Shown here: in pieces, positions 1 through 12,806 of the stretch
Layout: every line of letters starts with the position of its first letter
Position numbering within the stretch: position 1 is the stretch's first letter
Source: Cristatella mucedo
Taxonomy: Eukaryota > Bryozoa > Phylactolaemata > Cristatellidae
Assembly: GCA_009760855.2 (NCBI GenBank)
Contig: WPIO01000010.1
Location: forward strand, 6,155,001-6,219,000
DNA length: 64,000 bases
Direction of reading: 5' to 3'
The notes under the pieces: model-generated
Seen by the model: only the letters and a program-made list of their open reading frames with translations
Told to the model about the DNA's origin: nothing
The model's database searches: none
Program-made: the position numbers and the translations under genes

Positions 1-3000
1 AAAATATTCTGCTAATGTGCTCCTACTTCTTCCATTCTCCTGGCTCAGCATTTTTCGGCAGATGCACACGGAAAGCTGTTTAAGCTTTGAGTTTGCTACA
101 GAAAACTCATCTGAGTAACAACCATATAGTCCTTGTGGCTCTGTGGAGTTACAGAGATACATTACATTACAGATGCAAATACGTGAGCACACGTATGCTT
201 GCACGGCATAACGGTTGTAAGGCTGCTTCGTCTGCACTGCCAAGGAATGCACATATCCATTGTCGAATTGCCGAACCACTGAGCTGACAGTTTAGAACAA
301 ATCAGTGCAGCCGCAGTCAGCTGATCTTGGTTACACGGGTCGACGACATGTGATCAGTCGATCAGAGAACAAGAACAGCACTTAACCAACATCAACTGGC
401 AAACCTGAAGAGTGAGCAGACTAGTAAGCTGTTTGTTCTGCAAGCTGGACCAGCAGAGAATAGCTACAGGGACCGTGGGTCCCAGAACAGTGGCCAAAGC
501 CTTGACCACAATCTATGCTAGAAGCCGGAGCAACAGCCATGGCCACATCAATACATTGATTTCCTTAATCAAGCTTACAGCTCGGTCGCAACAGAAGACT
601 GCAGGCATATCACTACCCGGTGGGTAAACAGCAGTATTTGGGTACAGCTTTTTATAGAAGTTGCCTGTAGAATTCATTCTGTGTTAGCCATTATGGGAAC
701 GTGCCAGGTGCAAAACCAGACTGTAGCTGCAAACCGACCTGGAACTAGATATTCTACCTACACGGGTATACATGAGGTTGTTTAGAGGCCAGCCGGGTAC
801 CACCAGTCACTACTACCAGCAAGCAGGGCCTACGAGGCAGGACAGCAATACAGGCACCATTAAAGGCAGGCTCTGGCAAGGTCTGCGACTGCAGCTATGG
901 AAGACGCTCATAGCTCCACAGTGCCACCCTGGCAGGAAACTGTCCAAGGAATTTTTTTTAGTCGGATAACTCACTGCTTTTCCAGGGCATCTGGCAGCAC
1001 TTGCTACCGAATTAACCACATTGGCAAGATCTAATCAGCCCCCACAGCAAGAAGCTCAGCACCAGGGCTGGAAACTCGATGTCTGGAGCCCGGTCATAAC
1101 CACAACAGCACATGTGCCGACAGATCACGATCAGGCACCTGCTCCTGCGAATGGGCCCAACAGCCGGTTCGGGCTAGAATACTTTATGTGTAAGCTCAAC
1201 TGTCGAAGGTAACTGCAGATCAACAGAATCGAGCAATTTTTATTGACATTTTGGCTGAGTGAGTCGGTGAGACTGGCAGTACTGAGAGGTAGCTACAGCA
1301 CATCTCACCTAGCCTTCTAGCATAGTTCCTATCCCCCCCAATAAGGGAGCCAGAGGTCAGGTGCTCGTGAACTGCTTGCTGCCTGCAAGCCGAATCGAAG
1401 AGCCGACACCGACAGCAGCTGACTTCCGTAGGGACACGACATGGCACCACCCAAGAACGAAGCAGCTTTACATAGAAGCAAAGCAGAAGCCAGCTTATGT
1501 ACGAGGACTCGGAAAGGTGGGTGAGGTACCCCGTTTTGCAGAGGCACCACCATACACTGACAGACGTCAGCATCGATCATGCCGGCAGTGCGCCGATTGT
1601 GATCGGCATGACTAACTTGTAAGACGAATGCCGAGTGACCCCGACAATGTACTGAATGCAAGATCACCAGCTCGGTCCAAGTGACACCATCAGGGGCTAG
1701 GCAGTGTCCAACAAACCGAAACGTGTCGTGCAGATATTGCAGCACTGCTGCTGAGGCAGACTACCGTGCCTATTAGTAACCTTAAGCCATAAGGTATTGC
1801 TCCTCAATGACCTATTTAGTGCCCGGGATAAGTGATCCATCGGCCAGGCTGAGCAGCGACTACAAGATCTGGAAAGGCAGATGCGATCCAGAGAGGCAAG
1901 GGGGAAAGTGGCAGCTCACGGTATGAAATCACCACTACTAACCTAGATTGCTTGCGGTGCAGCAGCGCTCTTCTCAGTCCAACGTCAAGTTACAACGAAG
2001 CGGCACTCCCAAGAACGGCAGCAGCTTTTACAGCATTCGGACCAGAGTTAGGCCGTCGAAGCTTGCCTTTCGAGTTCAGCAGCAGAATATAAATAAGAGT
2101 AAGTGCAAACCAAAGCCCCCTTTTAACAAGAATTAGACATCGCATGTTTGGGGGGCATTACCCACAAATATACTGAAGTGGAAGCTGAGTATTGCAGAAA
2201 AATATAGCCGGTCGTGCTTCTGACGCCACTAGTTGTTTATGACGAATTAGGTGCAGCCGTGCTCAGTATTTTAGATCTAAGGCACCACTTGCAATGTCCT
2301 TGCCTCCTCTTTCCATCGAGCCAGTAGAACAACTGTGGTACCTGGCGGCCAACGAACGAGAATAAATTCAAGAGGATTTATTTCTAAGCAGATTCGAGGG
2401 GACCAGGCCCCGGCATAGACACCTAGCTACCACAGGTACTATCGGCAGGTGCCTAATGGTTCGACCAATGATCTATGGGTTCAACATATTCGACGACTGC
2501 TGTATTGTAGGGGCCAGCCAACAAATGACTGAAGTGGTTACCTATAGTAGTTCCCTTACAGCCCACTTCCTCGGAACAGATCAGGGGAGGGAGTGTTGTC
2601 GGAACACAAGAGGCAGCAAGCTCTTGTCCAGCCCTCCCAACCTGTTCGGAGATGCACGGCAGCCATTGCTTGCCGACAACCCGGGTACGAACAAAGACAG
2701 ACAAGCAGAAACGATATGCAATATAAAAAACATACCGCAAACTCTAAAGAACAGCATAAAGTGTCATGACGACAACTGTCCCTAAAGCTTGCAGCCAAAT
2801 CAACCATCGTGCTTGAATTCGCTTCCTCTCTCGGCAAAGAAAATAATTCACCTAGACGGCCCCAGCAGGTTTTTCAGGGCCGAAGTGCACACTCTTGAGT
2901 CGCAATAACGAATAACTGCTTCGTGCTGCAACGGCAGCAGTGGTGCAGAGGCATCCTGTGCGCTGCACAGCTCAACAGAACTTCAAAGCTCCGAAAAAAG

Positions 3001-3384
3001 AATATCGAGTCGTGGCATAACAATCTTTGGACAAGGCATTTACGTTAACGGTTTGCTGAGACTCACATCAAAACCGCATGTAAATAGAATATCCGCAGGA
3101 AGACGTGCTGACTGCTGCTTTACTTTCTGGCTACAGCTTGCAGTTAGGGCTTGCTACTGTCTGTTGCCATGCATGGCAAATATGCTATTCACGATGCTGC
3201 TGCCCTGGTGATGGGTCGAGTCAGGACCTCTCGCAGGACAAAACTGAAAAAATGCAAAGAACTACGCACGACCAAGAGATCAAAGCACCTGTACTCACAC
3301 ACAACTAATATATGCTTATAAATCATCCAATTAAAAGTTAAAACTGCGCGGTTTCGCTCGCATAGACACATTCACACGCATAGA

Positions 3385-3385
<1 letters not shown>
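1..3385. other. No gene recognised
   Basis: Mixed-composition sequence with only short, overlapping open frames on both strands (such as 1220-1745 minus). No splice-supported coding segment, transposon protein or SINE was recognised. Confidence 0.5.

Positions 3386-3450
<65 letters not shown>
3386..3450. repeat. (CT)n microsatellite
   Basis: Pure CT run of about 64 bp. Open frames crossing it are artefacts. Confidence 0.98.
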
Positions 3451-3451
<1 letters not shown>

Positions 3452-4728
3452 CGGGTTTACAAGCCAACCTCGCGCATGAGCACACACTCAGGAGTGTGAG
3501 TACCAACCGGAGTTGGAGGCCAAAAGTAGATGGTGCAGACTTCAGCTGCGCATCTACAGTGACCAAAACTGAGACCAAATTGCCAGTTACCCACCGATGG
3601 CAGAAAATTACGAATGCAAAAATGTGGAAGCCCAAGGGCAACCACCGAGACCAGTGCTCACTGACTCAGGCTAAGCTCCCAGCAGACCTCCGGTAGCAGC
3701 CACGATGCCCAATATCCTGAATGGTGCAACAAAGATGGCTGGAATGTGAGCCTCAGGCAACTTGCAATGGCCCTGCCCAGCCACCTCAGAGCTGCAGCTG
3801 TCTACGTGAGCCTGCGAGACACGCAGCTCCCCGTGCTGCTGTTAGTGGTGAAACCGAAGCAGCAAGGGGATTCTCTGCTACTTACGGTCACGGCACGCCC
3901 TTGCGCCGTAAGATGTTATCCGGAAAAAACGGAAAGGCTCAGGATGGTAGGGGAGTAGTAAGCATTCGAGACATAAATGAGTTCTGGTGCATGCACTCAC
4001 GGAGCCAAACTGGATTCGTACTTGCTGCTGGTATTTTCCTCAAAATCGAGCCAGCACTGAGAGCTGCATCTCTGCACGAAAGTATGTAAAGAGGCTAACC
4101 TAATGGACTCTAGCTTCACTTAAAACGACCTGAAGGCCTATTCACGGTTGCCACCCAACCGGCTCCTTGAGTCATCCAAAGATTGGCTGCTTTTGGCAAG
4201 ACCAAGGTTTGGACTCCTCCTTGGATTAGTCCTGGCTAGGTTCATGATGTACATCCATGGTGGCCACCCATCTTTAATTTCATCGACGATATCCGAACTT
4301 GAGTTCGATATCGCTGAACGTTTGCGGTGATCAAATACATTCGAATTGCTCAGGCTATAACACTAGAAGTGGTTTGTACTCAGATGGGGGAATCTCTGCC
4401 ATTTCTCAGGAAAATTCGTTGGAATTGCACTTATGATGTCACATGTTTTCAGGGGAAAAGCTTGTGCCTATACTTGCACCTCCCTATCTACTCAAACAAA
4501 AAAACATGGAAGGTGCAGATATGATAAAACTAGCGATGAGAACAGACATTAACTTTGCCACGTGTAGCCAATCTTCAGCTGTGTTTACCCTATCGACTTT
4601 CCTCCTTACTACTGCCACCGATTGACTGTCCTAGTCAAGGATGTTTACACTGCAGGGAACATTGGTGGCCAAATTAGTCCAGCCCACAAATTTCTCACTC
4701 CAATGCTGGATAAGAAGGGAAGATTCTC

Positions 4729-4772
4729 CCTGTATTAAAGGGTCGAGGCATTAGGAAGGTTGAGAACCACTG
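4729..4772. mobile_element. Terminal fragment of the same hAT MITE family
   Basis: CTGTATTAAAGGGTCGAGGC, then ATTAGGAAGGTTGAGAACCA and CTG, matches the right end of the MITE at 8523-8566. The rest of the element is absent or decayed. Confidence 0.75.
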
Positions 4773-4897
4773 CACTAGGCCAACACCTGCAGACATTGGG
4801 TTTACAGCTGAAGTCATCATTGTATATGGGATGAGGAAGATCTACAGGAAGATATGCATTCAAGAAAGGTGTCAGGCAAGTGTAAGAAAATGCATCT

Positions 4898-4992
4898 ATA
4901 ATTCATTTGTATAACACCCTAAAAAAAAACTTAATCTCTATCCAAGAGCTTCGAAAATGCCCAATGGCTCGAGCCCATGACCTCGGTCGTCA
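4898..4992 (-). mobile_element. SINE fragment, second family, reversed
   Basis: On the minus strand: GACCGAGGTCATGGGCTCGA, GCCATTGGGCATTTTCGAAG and GGATAGAGATTAAG, with GTTATACAAATGAAT at the 3' end. The B box and tail are both present, but the head is missing. Confidence 0.65.
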
Positions 4993-5574
4993 AAAGCAAG
5001 CGCCATACCCATCCTCCAAACAAGGGCTGTTAGTTGTGGGGTGCATTGTATGTACATACGCGGCTTCCTTGTGTGAGTGAGTGAAGCCATGGCTACAATG
5101 CATTAAGCTCCCATAAACAAGGAATTGCCTTGCAAGCCTCGATAAAAATCTTGCAAGCCAACTTCTGCCATTTTGGTAGAGGGGTGGGGTGGGGTGTATG
5201 TGGTATCCCCCCCCCCCGGTTTTGTTTGGTAGGCTGGACCAACGATGAGGCCTTAAGTAGAAGCTTCTACTATATGACAGCCGATTTGGCTTCACCCCAA
5301 GATCCAGTGCAGTAAGTAGCCAAACAAAGGTGATATAAGAGCCAAGTCGAGTTAGGAGGAAAGTCGATAGTGTAAACGAAGCTTTAGGACAGCTGATGAC
5401 GGATGATGGATCAGGCAGCACTAGCTCCTACAGGTCGGTTCAGAATGAGGGCCAGGATCCATTAGCACACTCCCCTCGTCCCTCCACCTAGGCAGAAGCC
5501 CAGTCACACACATAGAGCTGGCACAGCTGTTCCATGCCATCGGTTGACCTACCCGGCTGCCCCACCACAGCCAA

Positions 5575-5763
5575 TCAGAGCTGAACAAAGGACGGCTGTC
5601 CACTTAATGATCTTACAAAGCTGAAACAGCCATTTTTAGCCGAGCTGGCAGGTAGCTGACAGCTTCTTAAGCACAGCTGACCAGATCGACACTGACCTGG
5701 ATGAGTTTCACTGCTCAGCAGGATGCAGAGAGCAGCAACGGCCAGCAGAATTCTAGCACACAT
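5575..5763 (-). CDS. Candidate small secreted Cys-containing ORF
   Basis: A complete 62-codon frame begins MCARILLAVAALCILLSSET, a good signal-peptide pattern. HPGQCRSGQLCLRSCQLP follows, with one more Cys in NGCFSF. Alternatively translation ends in a splice at CATCCAG|GTCAGT, making this the first exon of a larger secreted protein. I recognise no family and give no function. It is short enough to be chance. Confidence 0.25.
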   Translation of the reverse strand: MCARILLAVAALCILLSSETHPGQCRSGQLCLRSCQLPASSAKNGCFSFVRSLSGQPSFVQL

Positions 5764-6764
5764 GCCAGGTACAGCTGAGCCCTACAGCCACTGGCCACCA
5801 GGCAGACACGACAGACAAATGCCACGAACGAGCAGCTCACTGGTTAGCAGTACGCGATAAGCTATCGTCCTCTCTCTGCTGCAGCGGAGCTTAGCAAATG
5901 TGATCGGGCATACACTTCTACACAGCAGGAGGAGACACAAGAAAGGCACTGCAGCACAACGGTCACGGTCCAAATGTGGCCATGACCCAATCGAGTTAGA
6001 TAAGATGGCACCTGCCGGTCGAGTTTCTGAGAACCCCAAGCTACATAATTGGTTTAGGTGTTACGGTTTGCAGAAATCTCATTTGTTACTCAGCTGTTAT
6101 TACAAGAGTGAACGTGACATCCGAGAGTCCGACACGGGCTGCTAGCAGAGGTGCAAAGCAGGGCACCACGAGGGACTTTGAGAAACCTGGATCCCCCCAA
6201 CACTCTTCCCGACAGATGCACTATGACCTGCATGCTTACAGCACCGATAACAGCAATAGAATATGGCACATGGAGTAAAATTTACGTCAGTGTGCACTCC
6301 AACCATCATATCTGAAGTCTACACTGCCCTGATGGGCCACCTTTCAGTAACCGAACACCCCCCACAAGGACAACCAATCAGTTCCATGGCTGAAACAGCT
6401 TCAATTTCCTGACAGACATGTCTACTGGTTGCCCAGTCCACAGCACTTTCTGCTGCCTCTTCGGTGCTGGTGGCGGTTGTGGTGGCGTGGTGCGTGCCTG
6501 ATCTGGTCACTTCGGCAGCCAACTCAACTCATCATAGACTGAGCAACTTGTGCAAATCAAGTCAATGCTGTAAACCGCATGACCAGCACACACAATACTG
6601 GGTTTAAAGTGACTTACCTGGATCGGTCGTCGGCAAAAAACCAGTCGGATAGCATCTCGAAACATATGTACGTGTGCAATTGCTGCAAGATTGCATCCAC
6701 TATGCTCGGTGATACGGCAAGCCGTATTTATAACATTAACAATTCTAAAGCATTTACCTTGGGC

Positions 6765-6870
6765 CCTCGAAGAGCTAAAGCTCTTTCTAGGCACTTGAAA
6801 TATGCTGGAGAGGAAGCATTCGGATTGGCTAGTGATAACATTCGTTATCTCATCATGCATAACTACATAA
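6765..6870 (-). repeat. Probable old LINE 3' tail, reversed
   Basis: AAAGCTCTTTCTAGGCACTT followed by AAATATGCTGGAGAGGAAGC and GTGATAACATTCG resembles the reversed tail at 19900-19960. Divergence is high, so this is tentative. Confidence 0.4.
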
Positions 6871-8379
6871 GGGCAATTCACATGGATGGAGCAAATGTCA
6901 CAACGACTGGGGAGGTAGTCGAGTGAAAACGAGTGAAAGACCTGTGACAACGAATGATGCCTGAGCATGGTTCTATGTCTTGGCCAAGACTGAGGCCTGG
7001 AAGCCAGGAGCAAACGGCCGATCGTAAGCCACACCTTTCTCATTGCTTTGCAAGGAATGGCTGACGATGCAGGCAAAATCTCACAAATGCATTATAGGGT
7101 CTTAGTTATGGCAAACATCAAGCACTACCAACAGGAACTAGATTTTGAGGCATATCATAAAGGCTGTCGAGGAGAGGTTGAAATTTACCAATAAGCCATC
7201 GACGAAGAGCCTGGCCCCAGAGCAATGCTTGAGCTCCCAGTCCTTGCTGTGGCGTCTGGTAGTAAAGGCAGTGCCAAAACTGGACTTCTTGTTGCTTATA
7301 TTAGAACGTCAACACTCAGATCGGTGGGGCTGGCAGGTTCTCCGGGAGCTAAGATGGAAGACACACTTTATCAGGCCTACTCCCTGGATGGAGCTAGTGG
7401 GATGCTAGAAGGAAGCATGGCAAAAGACAAACTGACCACGTCCTGCGGCATAAACCCGGCTTTGGTGTGAGGGGGGTCACAGCCAGCTCCTCATACCGAT
7501 GCTAACAAATCCTATGCAAAAACAATGCATGGAAAAAATACTTTCCAATCCATAGGCGTGGCAAAAATGGTTTATTACAACAAGGTAAAACCTGATGCTA
7601 AAAACGGTCTACGACACAACCTGCCAGAAATACATCATGGGCTGTACATCAGAGATCAGGGGGCAGCAGCCAGCTCCTTCACTGCTTTACGGGGTCGAGA
7701 TCATTAAATGCTGGTTTTTGGTCTGCTTACTACGAACACGGGTGCTTGAGAATAACAGCTGGCTAATCTGGAACACTTGAAAAAAAAGGATGCTGCTTGT
7801 TGGCATTTAGGGAAATGGTAATGGTCCGTATGGCCCACTTTGGAACTCACTTGCATATTACTCAACAGTCCTTCTGAGTCAGCCAAGCTGCTAACTTCTT
7901 CTTTGCTGTTGGAGATTAAATCTCTTTGCCACCGAAGACTGCTTAGGCTCAGAAGTGAACTTCAGAAAAATTGCTGGTAAAAAACATTTGCTCAGTCTTT
8001 ATGGGTTTTGGAGTTTCAAAAGAAAATAAATAATTTTGGGATCGCCATTTTCCAACATCTGCTGCTGGATGCTGAGCAATATCCGGATGCCTGCTTGGCT
8101 AAGATACTGATTACAAATTGTTTGCAGGTAGAAAGTCGGTACCAGAATTTCTTAGGGCTTCAGGCAAATTAAGTGCTAACCAGTCAGATGCAACTGGCAA
8201 ATTTGGCAAAATAAAACTGGCAAAATTGGCAAGCTACTCTGTGGGATCATATCCAGTGAGGAGCGTAAGGCTTAGCAGAGTCGCTAGCAGGCAGTTGGCA
8301 TCTATTTTTTGCTTCACCCATGGCAGGTGCCATTGCAACAGTATATACTACCATAGCAACTCACCGCTGCTCTTAGAAA

Positions 8380-8566
8380 CAGCAGTTCTCAACCTGTGGG
8401 TCGCGAACCCTTTGAGGGTCGAGCGACCCTTTCACAGAGGTCGCCTAAGACCACCGGAAAACAAACATTTCCACATTTTGCACACAATAATTTTATGATT
8501 GGGGGTCACCACAACATGAGGAACTGTATTAAAGGGTCTCGGCATTAGGAAGGTTGAGAGCCACTG
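8380..8566. mobile_element. hAT-type MITE with 8-bp target-site duplication
   Basis: 187 bp with terminal sequences CAGCAGTTCTCAACCTGTGG and (reversed) CAGTGGCTCTCAACCTTCC. The inner blocks GGTCGAGCGACCCTTTCACA and GGTCGCCTAAGACCACCGGA are hallmarks of a hAT/Charlie-type non-autonomous family familiar from vertebrate genomes. TCTTAGAA occurs on both sides (8371-8378 and 8567-8574) and fits the hAT preference nTCTAGAn. One extra A separates the left copy from CAG. Confidence 0.88.
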
Positions 8567-8671
8567 TCTTAGAAGCTGCTGCCTGTTGACCTGCCGAAGC
8601 AGTTGTCTCTGAATTGATTCGGTCAAGCTGTCAGTATCCACCTTCACCTCCCTGTAGCTTGTTCTATCTCT

Positions 8672-8672
8672 T

Positions 8673-8749
<77 letters not shown>

Positions 8750-8894
8750 TGCTCTCTCTCTCTCCCCTCCCTCTTCTCTCTCCCTCCCTCCCTCCCTCCT
8801 CTCTCTCCTTATCCTCTCTCGCCCTCCTCCTCCTCCTCTCTCGCCCTCCTCCTCCTCCTCTCCCTCCCTCCTCTTTCTCTCTCCTTATCCTCTC

Positions 8895-8940
<46 letters not shown>

Positions 8941-9048
8941 CCCTTCTCTCTCTCCCTCTCTCTCTCTCTCTCTTCCTCTCTCTCTCTCTCTCTCTTCCTC
9001 CCTTTCTCCTCTCCTCTCACACACCCTCTCTCTCCCTCTCCTCTCTTG
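8672..9048. repeat. Long CT/CCT pyrimidine tract
   Basis: Nearly 380 bp of almost pure pyrimidine: a CT core followed by interrupted CCT, CCCT and TCTC stretches. Long Leu/Ser and Arg/Glu frames here are not genes. Confidence 0.97.
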
Positions 9049-10384
9049 CTTGGACAGCCGTGGCACGTGGTACCACATGGTGCATGAAGGGAGCTGCCTA
9101 CATACGGCGGCTGCTCATGCAAGTAAGAACCACCACCTGGGCGCATGCATGCTCAAGCATGCCTTCGAGAGCACATGCATGGCCGCAGCTACTTCTGCTG
9201 TTTCCTGCTGATACCACCTGCCACCCATTGATGTACCTCGGCTGGTTGCTACCTTCTCCTGTTGCCCGGTGTAGGCGTCCTAGCGACTCCTGCGTTGGGC
9301 TTCAATTCTGGAGAAAGCCGGCATTCAGGTGCATGAGCCAGCAAAGCACCTCTCTCAAAGCGGTGACAAACTAACGTAGGAGTAAGGCTCAGTGCATTTG
9401 CAGTAAAGAGTCAAAACAGAGCATGCCTATACGAGTCAGCCCTTCTACAACCGGCCAGCACATCCGATAATGGCTGTGTGGGAAGGGCTTTTTGTGTGGC
9501 CGGTATTGTGATCTCGCCTTCTGGCACATGAAAGACGTCAGTCATACGCAGCACATGCAAGCCATTAGCTTGCGATACCCACACTATACTAAGTTCAAAG
9601 GAATTCAATATAGCAAGAGTTCAGAGGAATGGAAATTCTGATGGACTGTCGATCCTGCCCTACCCCCTCGTGCCTGCCTGTAAGCACAGCCTTGCCAAGC
9701 AGGGCCAGCCTACTCTTGCCATTAGGAAGCTGCCCGATAGCCCCATTAAAAGTCACATGGGCAGTTGAAAGCCTCTTGCTTACTGCTGCTGCTGGCAGCA
9801 TCTATTCGAGCCAGATACGGTCGGGCTGGCATTGCAAAAACTTCGATTGGACCATCATAGACATGGAATTCTGCCACCTAGCTTTCATTCTTTCCTCTAA
9901 TGGAATGAGTCACTCAGATCATGCCAACCGGAGGTAGCAATTAGAGCATGACATATTCGGGCTAAAATATTTAAGCACTTTTACTCTAACATCACCGATA
10001 TGGTATGCAGCTCCGTCTGTACTCAGGCACAGTGTACCGATAGGATCTAACGAATAACAGCAGACCAGTGCCCTACACAGTGATCCACTAAAAATCGGCT
10101 TCACCCTGCGTTCAGAGTTCATCTGCAGATTTTGTGGCATTTTGCTCGTGCGCTCTTGATACAGTGGACTGCCAAGTTCTGTCCAACCAGTTCTGACCAG
10201 TCCCAACCATGCTTCAATTATACTTTCAAAGCTCAACTACGGCTTCATGAAGCTCATATAAGCGGCTGCATTTGAAACTGTGTTTGGAGGAGCATATCGA
10301 GCAAATTGCATGGCATTCCACAAAGACATTCTCCAGACAAGGGATTGCAAGGCACTTTGCAGTGCATGAAGTGGGGTTCAGTTA

Positions 10385-10546
10385 CGTCAGGGTGGGCCAG
10401 TGGTCAGACTGAACTTTGCATTCCATGGTGCTTTAGCCGAGGTCAGGGCAAATGCATTCGATAACTGTGAGGTCGTGGGCTCGAGCCCCGTGGCATATGT
10501 GAAGCACCTGAATAGAGACTAAGTTCTCTTAGGGGTCTATACATAT
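10385..10546 (+). mobile_element. tRNA-derived SINE, second family
   Basis: GGGCCAGTGGTCAGACTG, the B box GGTCGTGGGCTCGAGCCCC, then GTGAAGCACCTGAATAGAGA and TAGGGGTCTATACATATG. Matches 34050-34214 in order. Confidence 0.7.
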
Positions 10547-11754
10547 GTTGAGAAAATACATGCAGAGTACCGTTAAATTTGGCAGATACACTCTGAGTAA
10601 AGGGCACCGATCGCATGTGATCGTTTTATTTGGGCTTTGTGCAACTGATTTGCACTGGGTCGCAGTGGTTCAGTTATTCGCTGGACTCAACAGAGCAGTC
10701 CAGAGCACAATCAACAAGTGCATTACAGGATTGCACACCAGGTCAGGTCACCTGCCTTCACTTTCTTAGGCCTGCGATTCACAAGAGTACCTGGCAGGTA
10801 GATAGTCACTGCCCCACAGGCAGGCTAATAAGCAGGGTCGGATGGCCACCGAGCAGGAGGGCGAATGGAAGGATGGGTGGAGAGAGGTAAATGGGGAGGC
10901 AACCGGCAGCTGTGCAAACTCTCAGGAATGCAAACTAATCCATTAGGATTTCTTGTGACCATCAGCAAACCAGTGTCCTCTCCTGAGTAATGCAACAAAC
11001 GACGATAGCACAGCAACACCTAACCTCCTCTGTATGTGGATGGGAAGCTGGATCAAGAACGAACCACGATAGGTACGATACCGTGGACCAGACTGGAAGC
11101 AATTACGGGCACTAATTGCTTTAATTACTTACGATTGCATGGAAGACTGACAGAGCGCCTCACACACACCCCCCTTGTTGGCCGAGCCATTGGTTCTGCC
11201 GTAGCTCTGACATAGCTGCTATTAGATTGCGGTCCTGCTTAAACTCGTTTCCACCGTCATCAATCGCATGAACGACGAGGCAAAGACTAGGAAAATGATA
11301 ACTAAGATTTCCATTGGTATGCAAAACCTACAGATACGGTAGAGCAATCCATGGTAAAAGCAGCCGGCTCCCTGAGAAATGAAAGGAACTTCAGGTGCTT
11401 CAGCACCCGAGGGAGGCATCGTGTGGCCAAGGCCGGGTGGTGTGACTGGCACATCCACCACAAGTGTCGGCTAGTGAAACTGACTGCCACCACCAGAGCC
11501 CAGCTAAAGTGCAGCAAGCATCTTCTGAAACTTAAGAGCGCTCTGCACGACACTTGTCTGCAGCGAAGTCTGCCATCTCGTGCAAAGGGAGCCAGCCGAC
11601 ACTATGAGTGCCTTGAACACTGAGCCGGCTAGTAAGTGGCTGCCACATTTGTGGGGCATCAAATCACCTACAAACTGGTGATTGATTGATAGCCTGGACA
11701 CAGATCAGCCGACTGGTTGCCCGGACCCGGAGGAGGAGATGACTGGCTAAAACT

Positions 11755-11832
11755 AGCAAAAGTGCCTAGAAAGAGATTGAGTTCTCTGAGGGTGCTATAT
11801 CAAATGTATTATTATTATTATTATTATTATTA
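11755..11832 (+). repeat. LINE/SINE 3' tail with (ATT)n
   Basis: AAAAGTGCCTAGAAAGAGAT, then TGAGTTCTCTGAGGGTGCTA, then an ATT run of about 25 bp. This is the standard tail with no recognisable body left. Confidence 0.75.
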
Positions 11833-12728
11833 TAACTATAATTATAAAACACTGGTAACTGAGCAAGCACTCAAGACATTTCGGTGTCCTAAACACCATT
11901 AGCAAGCAATGGGCCGGTGTGTAAAAGCACTCAGTTTAGAACAAGCCACTACAAATTGCTGACGAACAATGGCCTGCTGTGAGTGAGGGTCAATCTTTCA
12001 GCTGACGCCGGTGACAAGGACAAGTGCTTTTTCCAGATGATGCAAGGCCTTCCCTTAGTCCCGAGGATGCGAACAACGAGCAACGAGCACTGCCATATTC
12101 TAGGCATACTGACAGCTACACCCTGACACACGTATGTGGTCGTACCAGTTCATTTCAACTCGAACCAGGAGAGTGAGTTGAGTCTCAACTCAACAACATA
12201 GTTTCAGACCTAGCAACAAAAAGATAAGCTTGCTATCATGCCTGCTCGCTAAAGAACACTTGCCCAGAACTCCTTTTCAATACTTGCCTTCGACTTGGTG
12301 GATCCTACACGACCACATTGTACATTGTGTCGTCGTCGGCAGACGGTTGGCAACAACGTCGAAGACGTCAGCTGCTATCCATCTGCTAAATAGCAGGGAC
12401 ACCATCCACCGAAGGCCTTCTTAACAACTTTACAGCTGACTCTAACCCTTATAAGATGGATGCTGCCGGGAAATATGTAAGAGGGGCTGAACATTTTAAG
12501 AAGCAAATCGTTGACCTTCCCATGGCCTGAGCTTTATTCGTTATTATTATACAAGCTGCAGTCACCAGAACTGACCTCCTACTGCTACAGCTACTATTAC
12601 TATCACTATTATTACTAAAAAAGTTGACAACCAAAAATGGCCACAGCAAAGCCTATCGCGTACAGTTGTTTATGATCCCGTGAGCTTGTCACTGAGTTTT
12701 CGAGGCTGCTTGAACGTGGCAGCACTGC

Positions 12729-12806
12729 GGTTAGCGTTACGTCAAGCTGGTTAGCGGTACGTCAAGCTGGTTAGCTTTATGTCAAGCTGGTTAGCTTTAC
12801 GGTTAG
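12729..12806. repeat. 20-bp tandem repeat, about 3.6 copies
   Basis: The unit GGTTAGCGTTACGTCAAGCT recurs with small changes at 12729, 12749 and 12769 and partly at 12789. Confidence 0.85.

Larger units (their letters stand above)
3451..8379. other. Intergenic or intronic, repeat scraps only
   Basis: Apart from the MITE end, the reversed SINE, the possible LINE tail and the small secreted ORF listed separately, nothing is supported. Frames at 6507-7076 and 6579-6926 overlap on opposite strands and show no family motifs. Confidence 0.5.

Noticed and set aside
1329..1745. 138-codon minus frame considered as retroelement or host gene
   Set aside because: No polymerase, integrase or other motif could be seen. 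Composition is ordinary for the region.
6507..7076. 189-codon minus frame
   Set aside because: Overlaps an opposite-strand frame of similar quality and includes LINE-tail-like sequence. No recognisable domain.
8614..9146. Long Leu/Ser and Arg/Glu open frames on both strands
   Set aside because: They are translations of a pyrimidine microsatellite and have no other coding evidence.
12729..12806. CRISPR-like array
   Set aside because: Direct 20-bp repeats without spacers in a eukaryotic setting. A simple tandem repeat.
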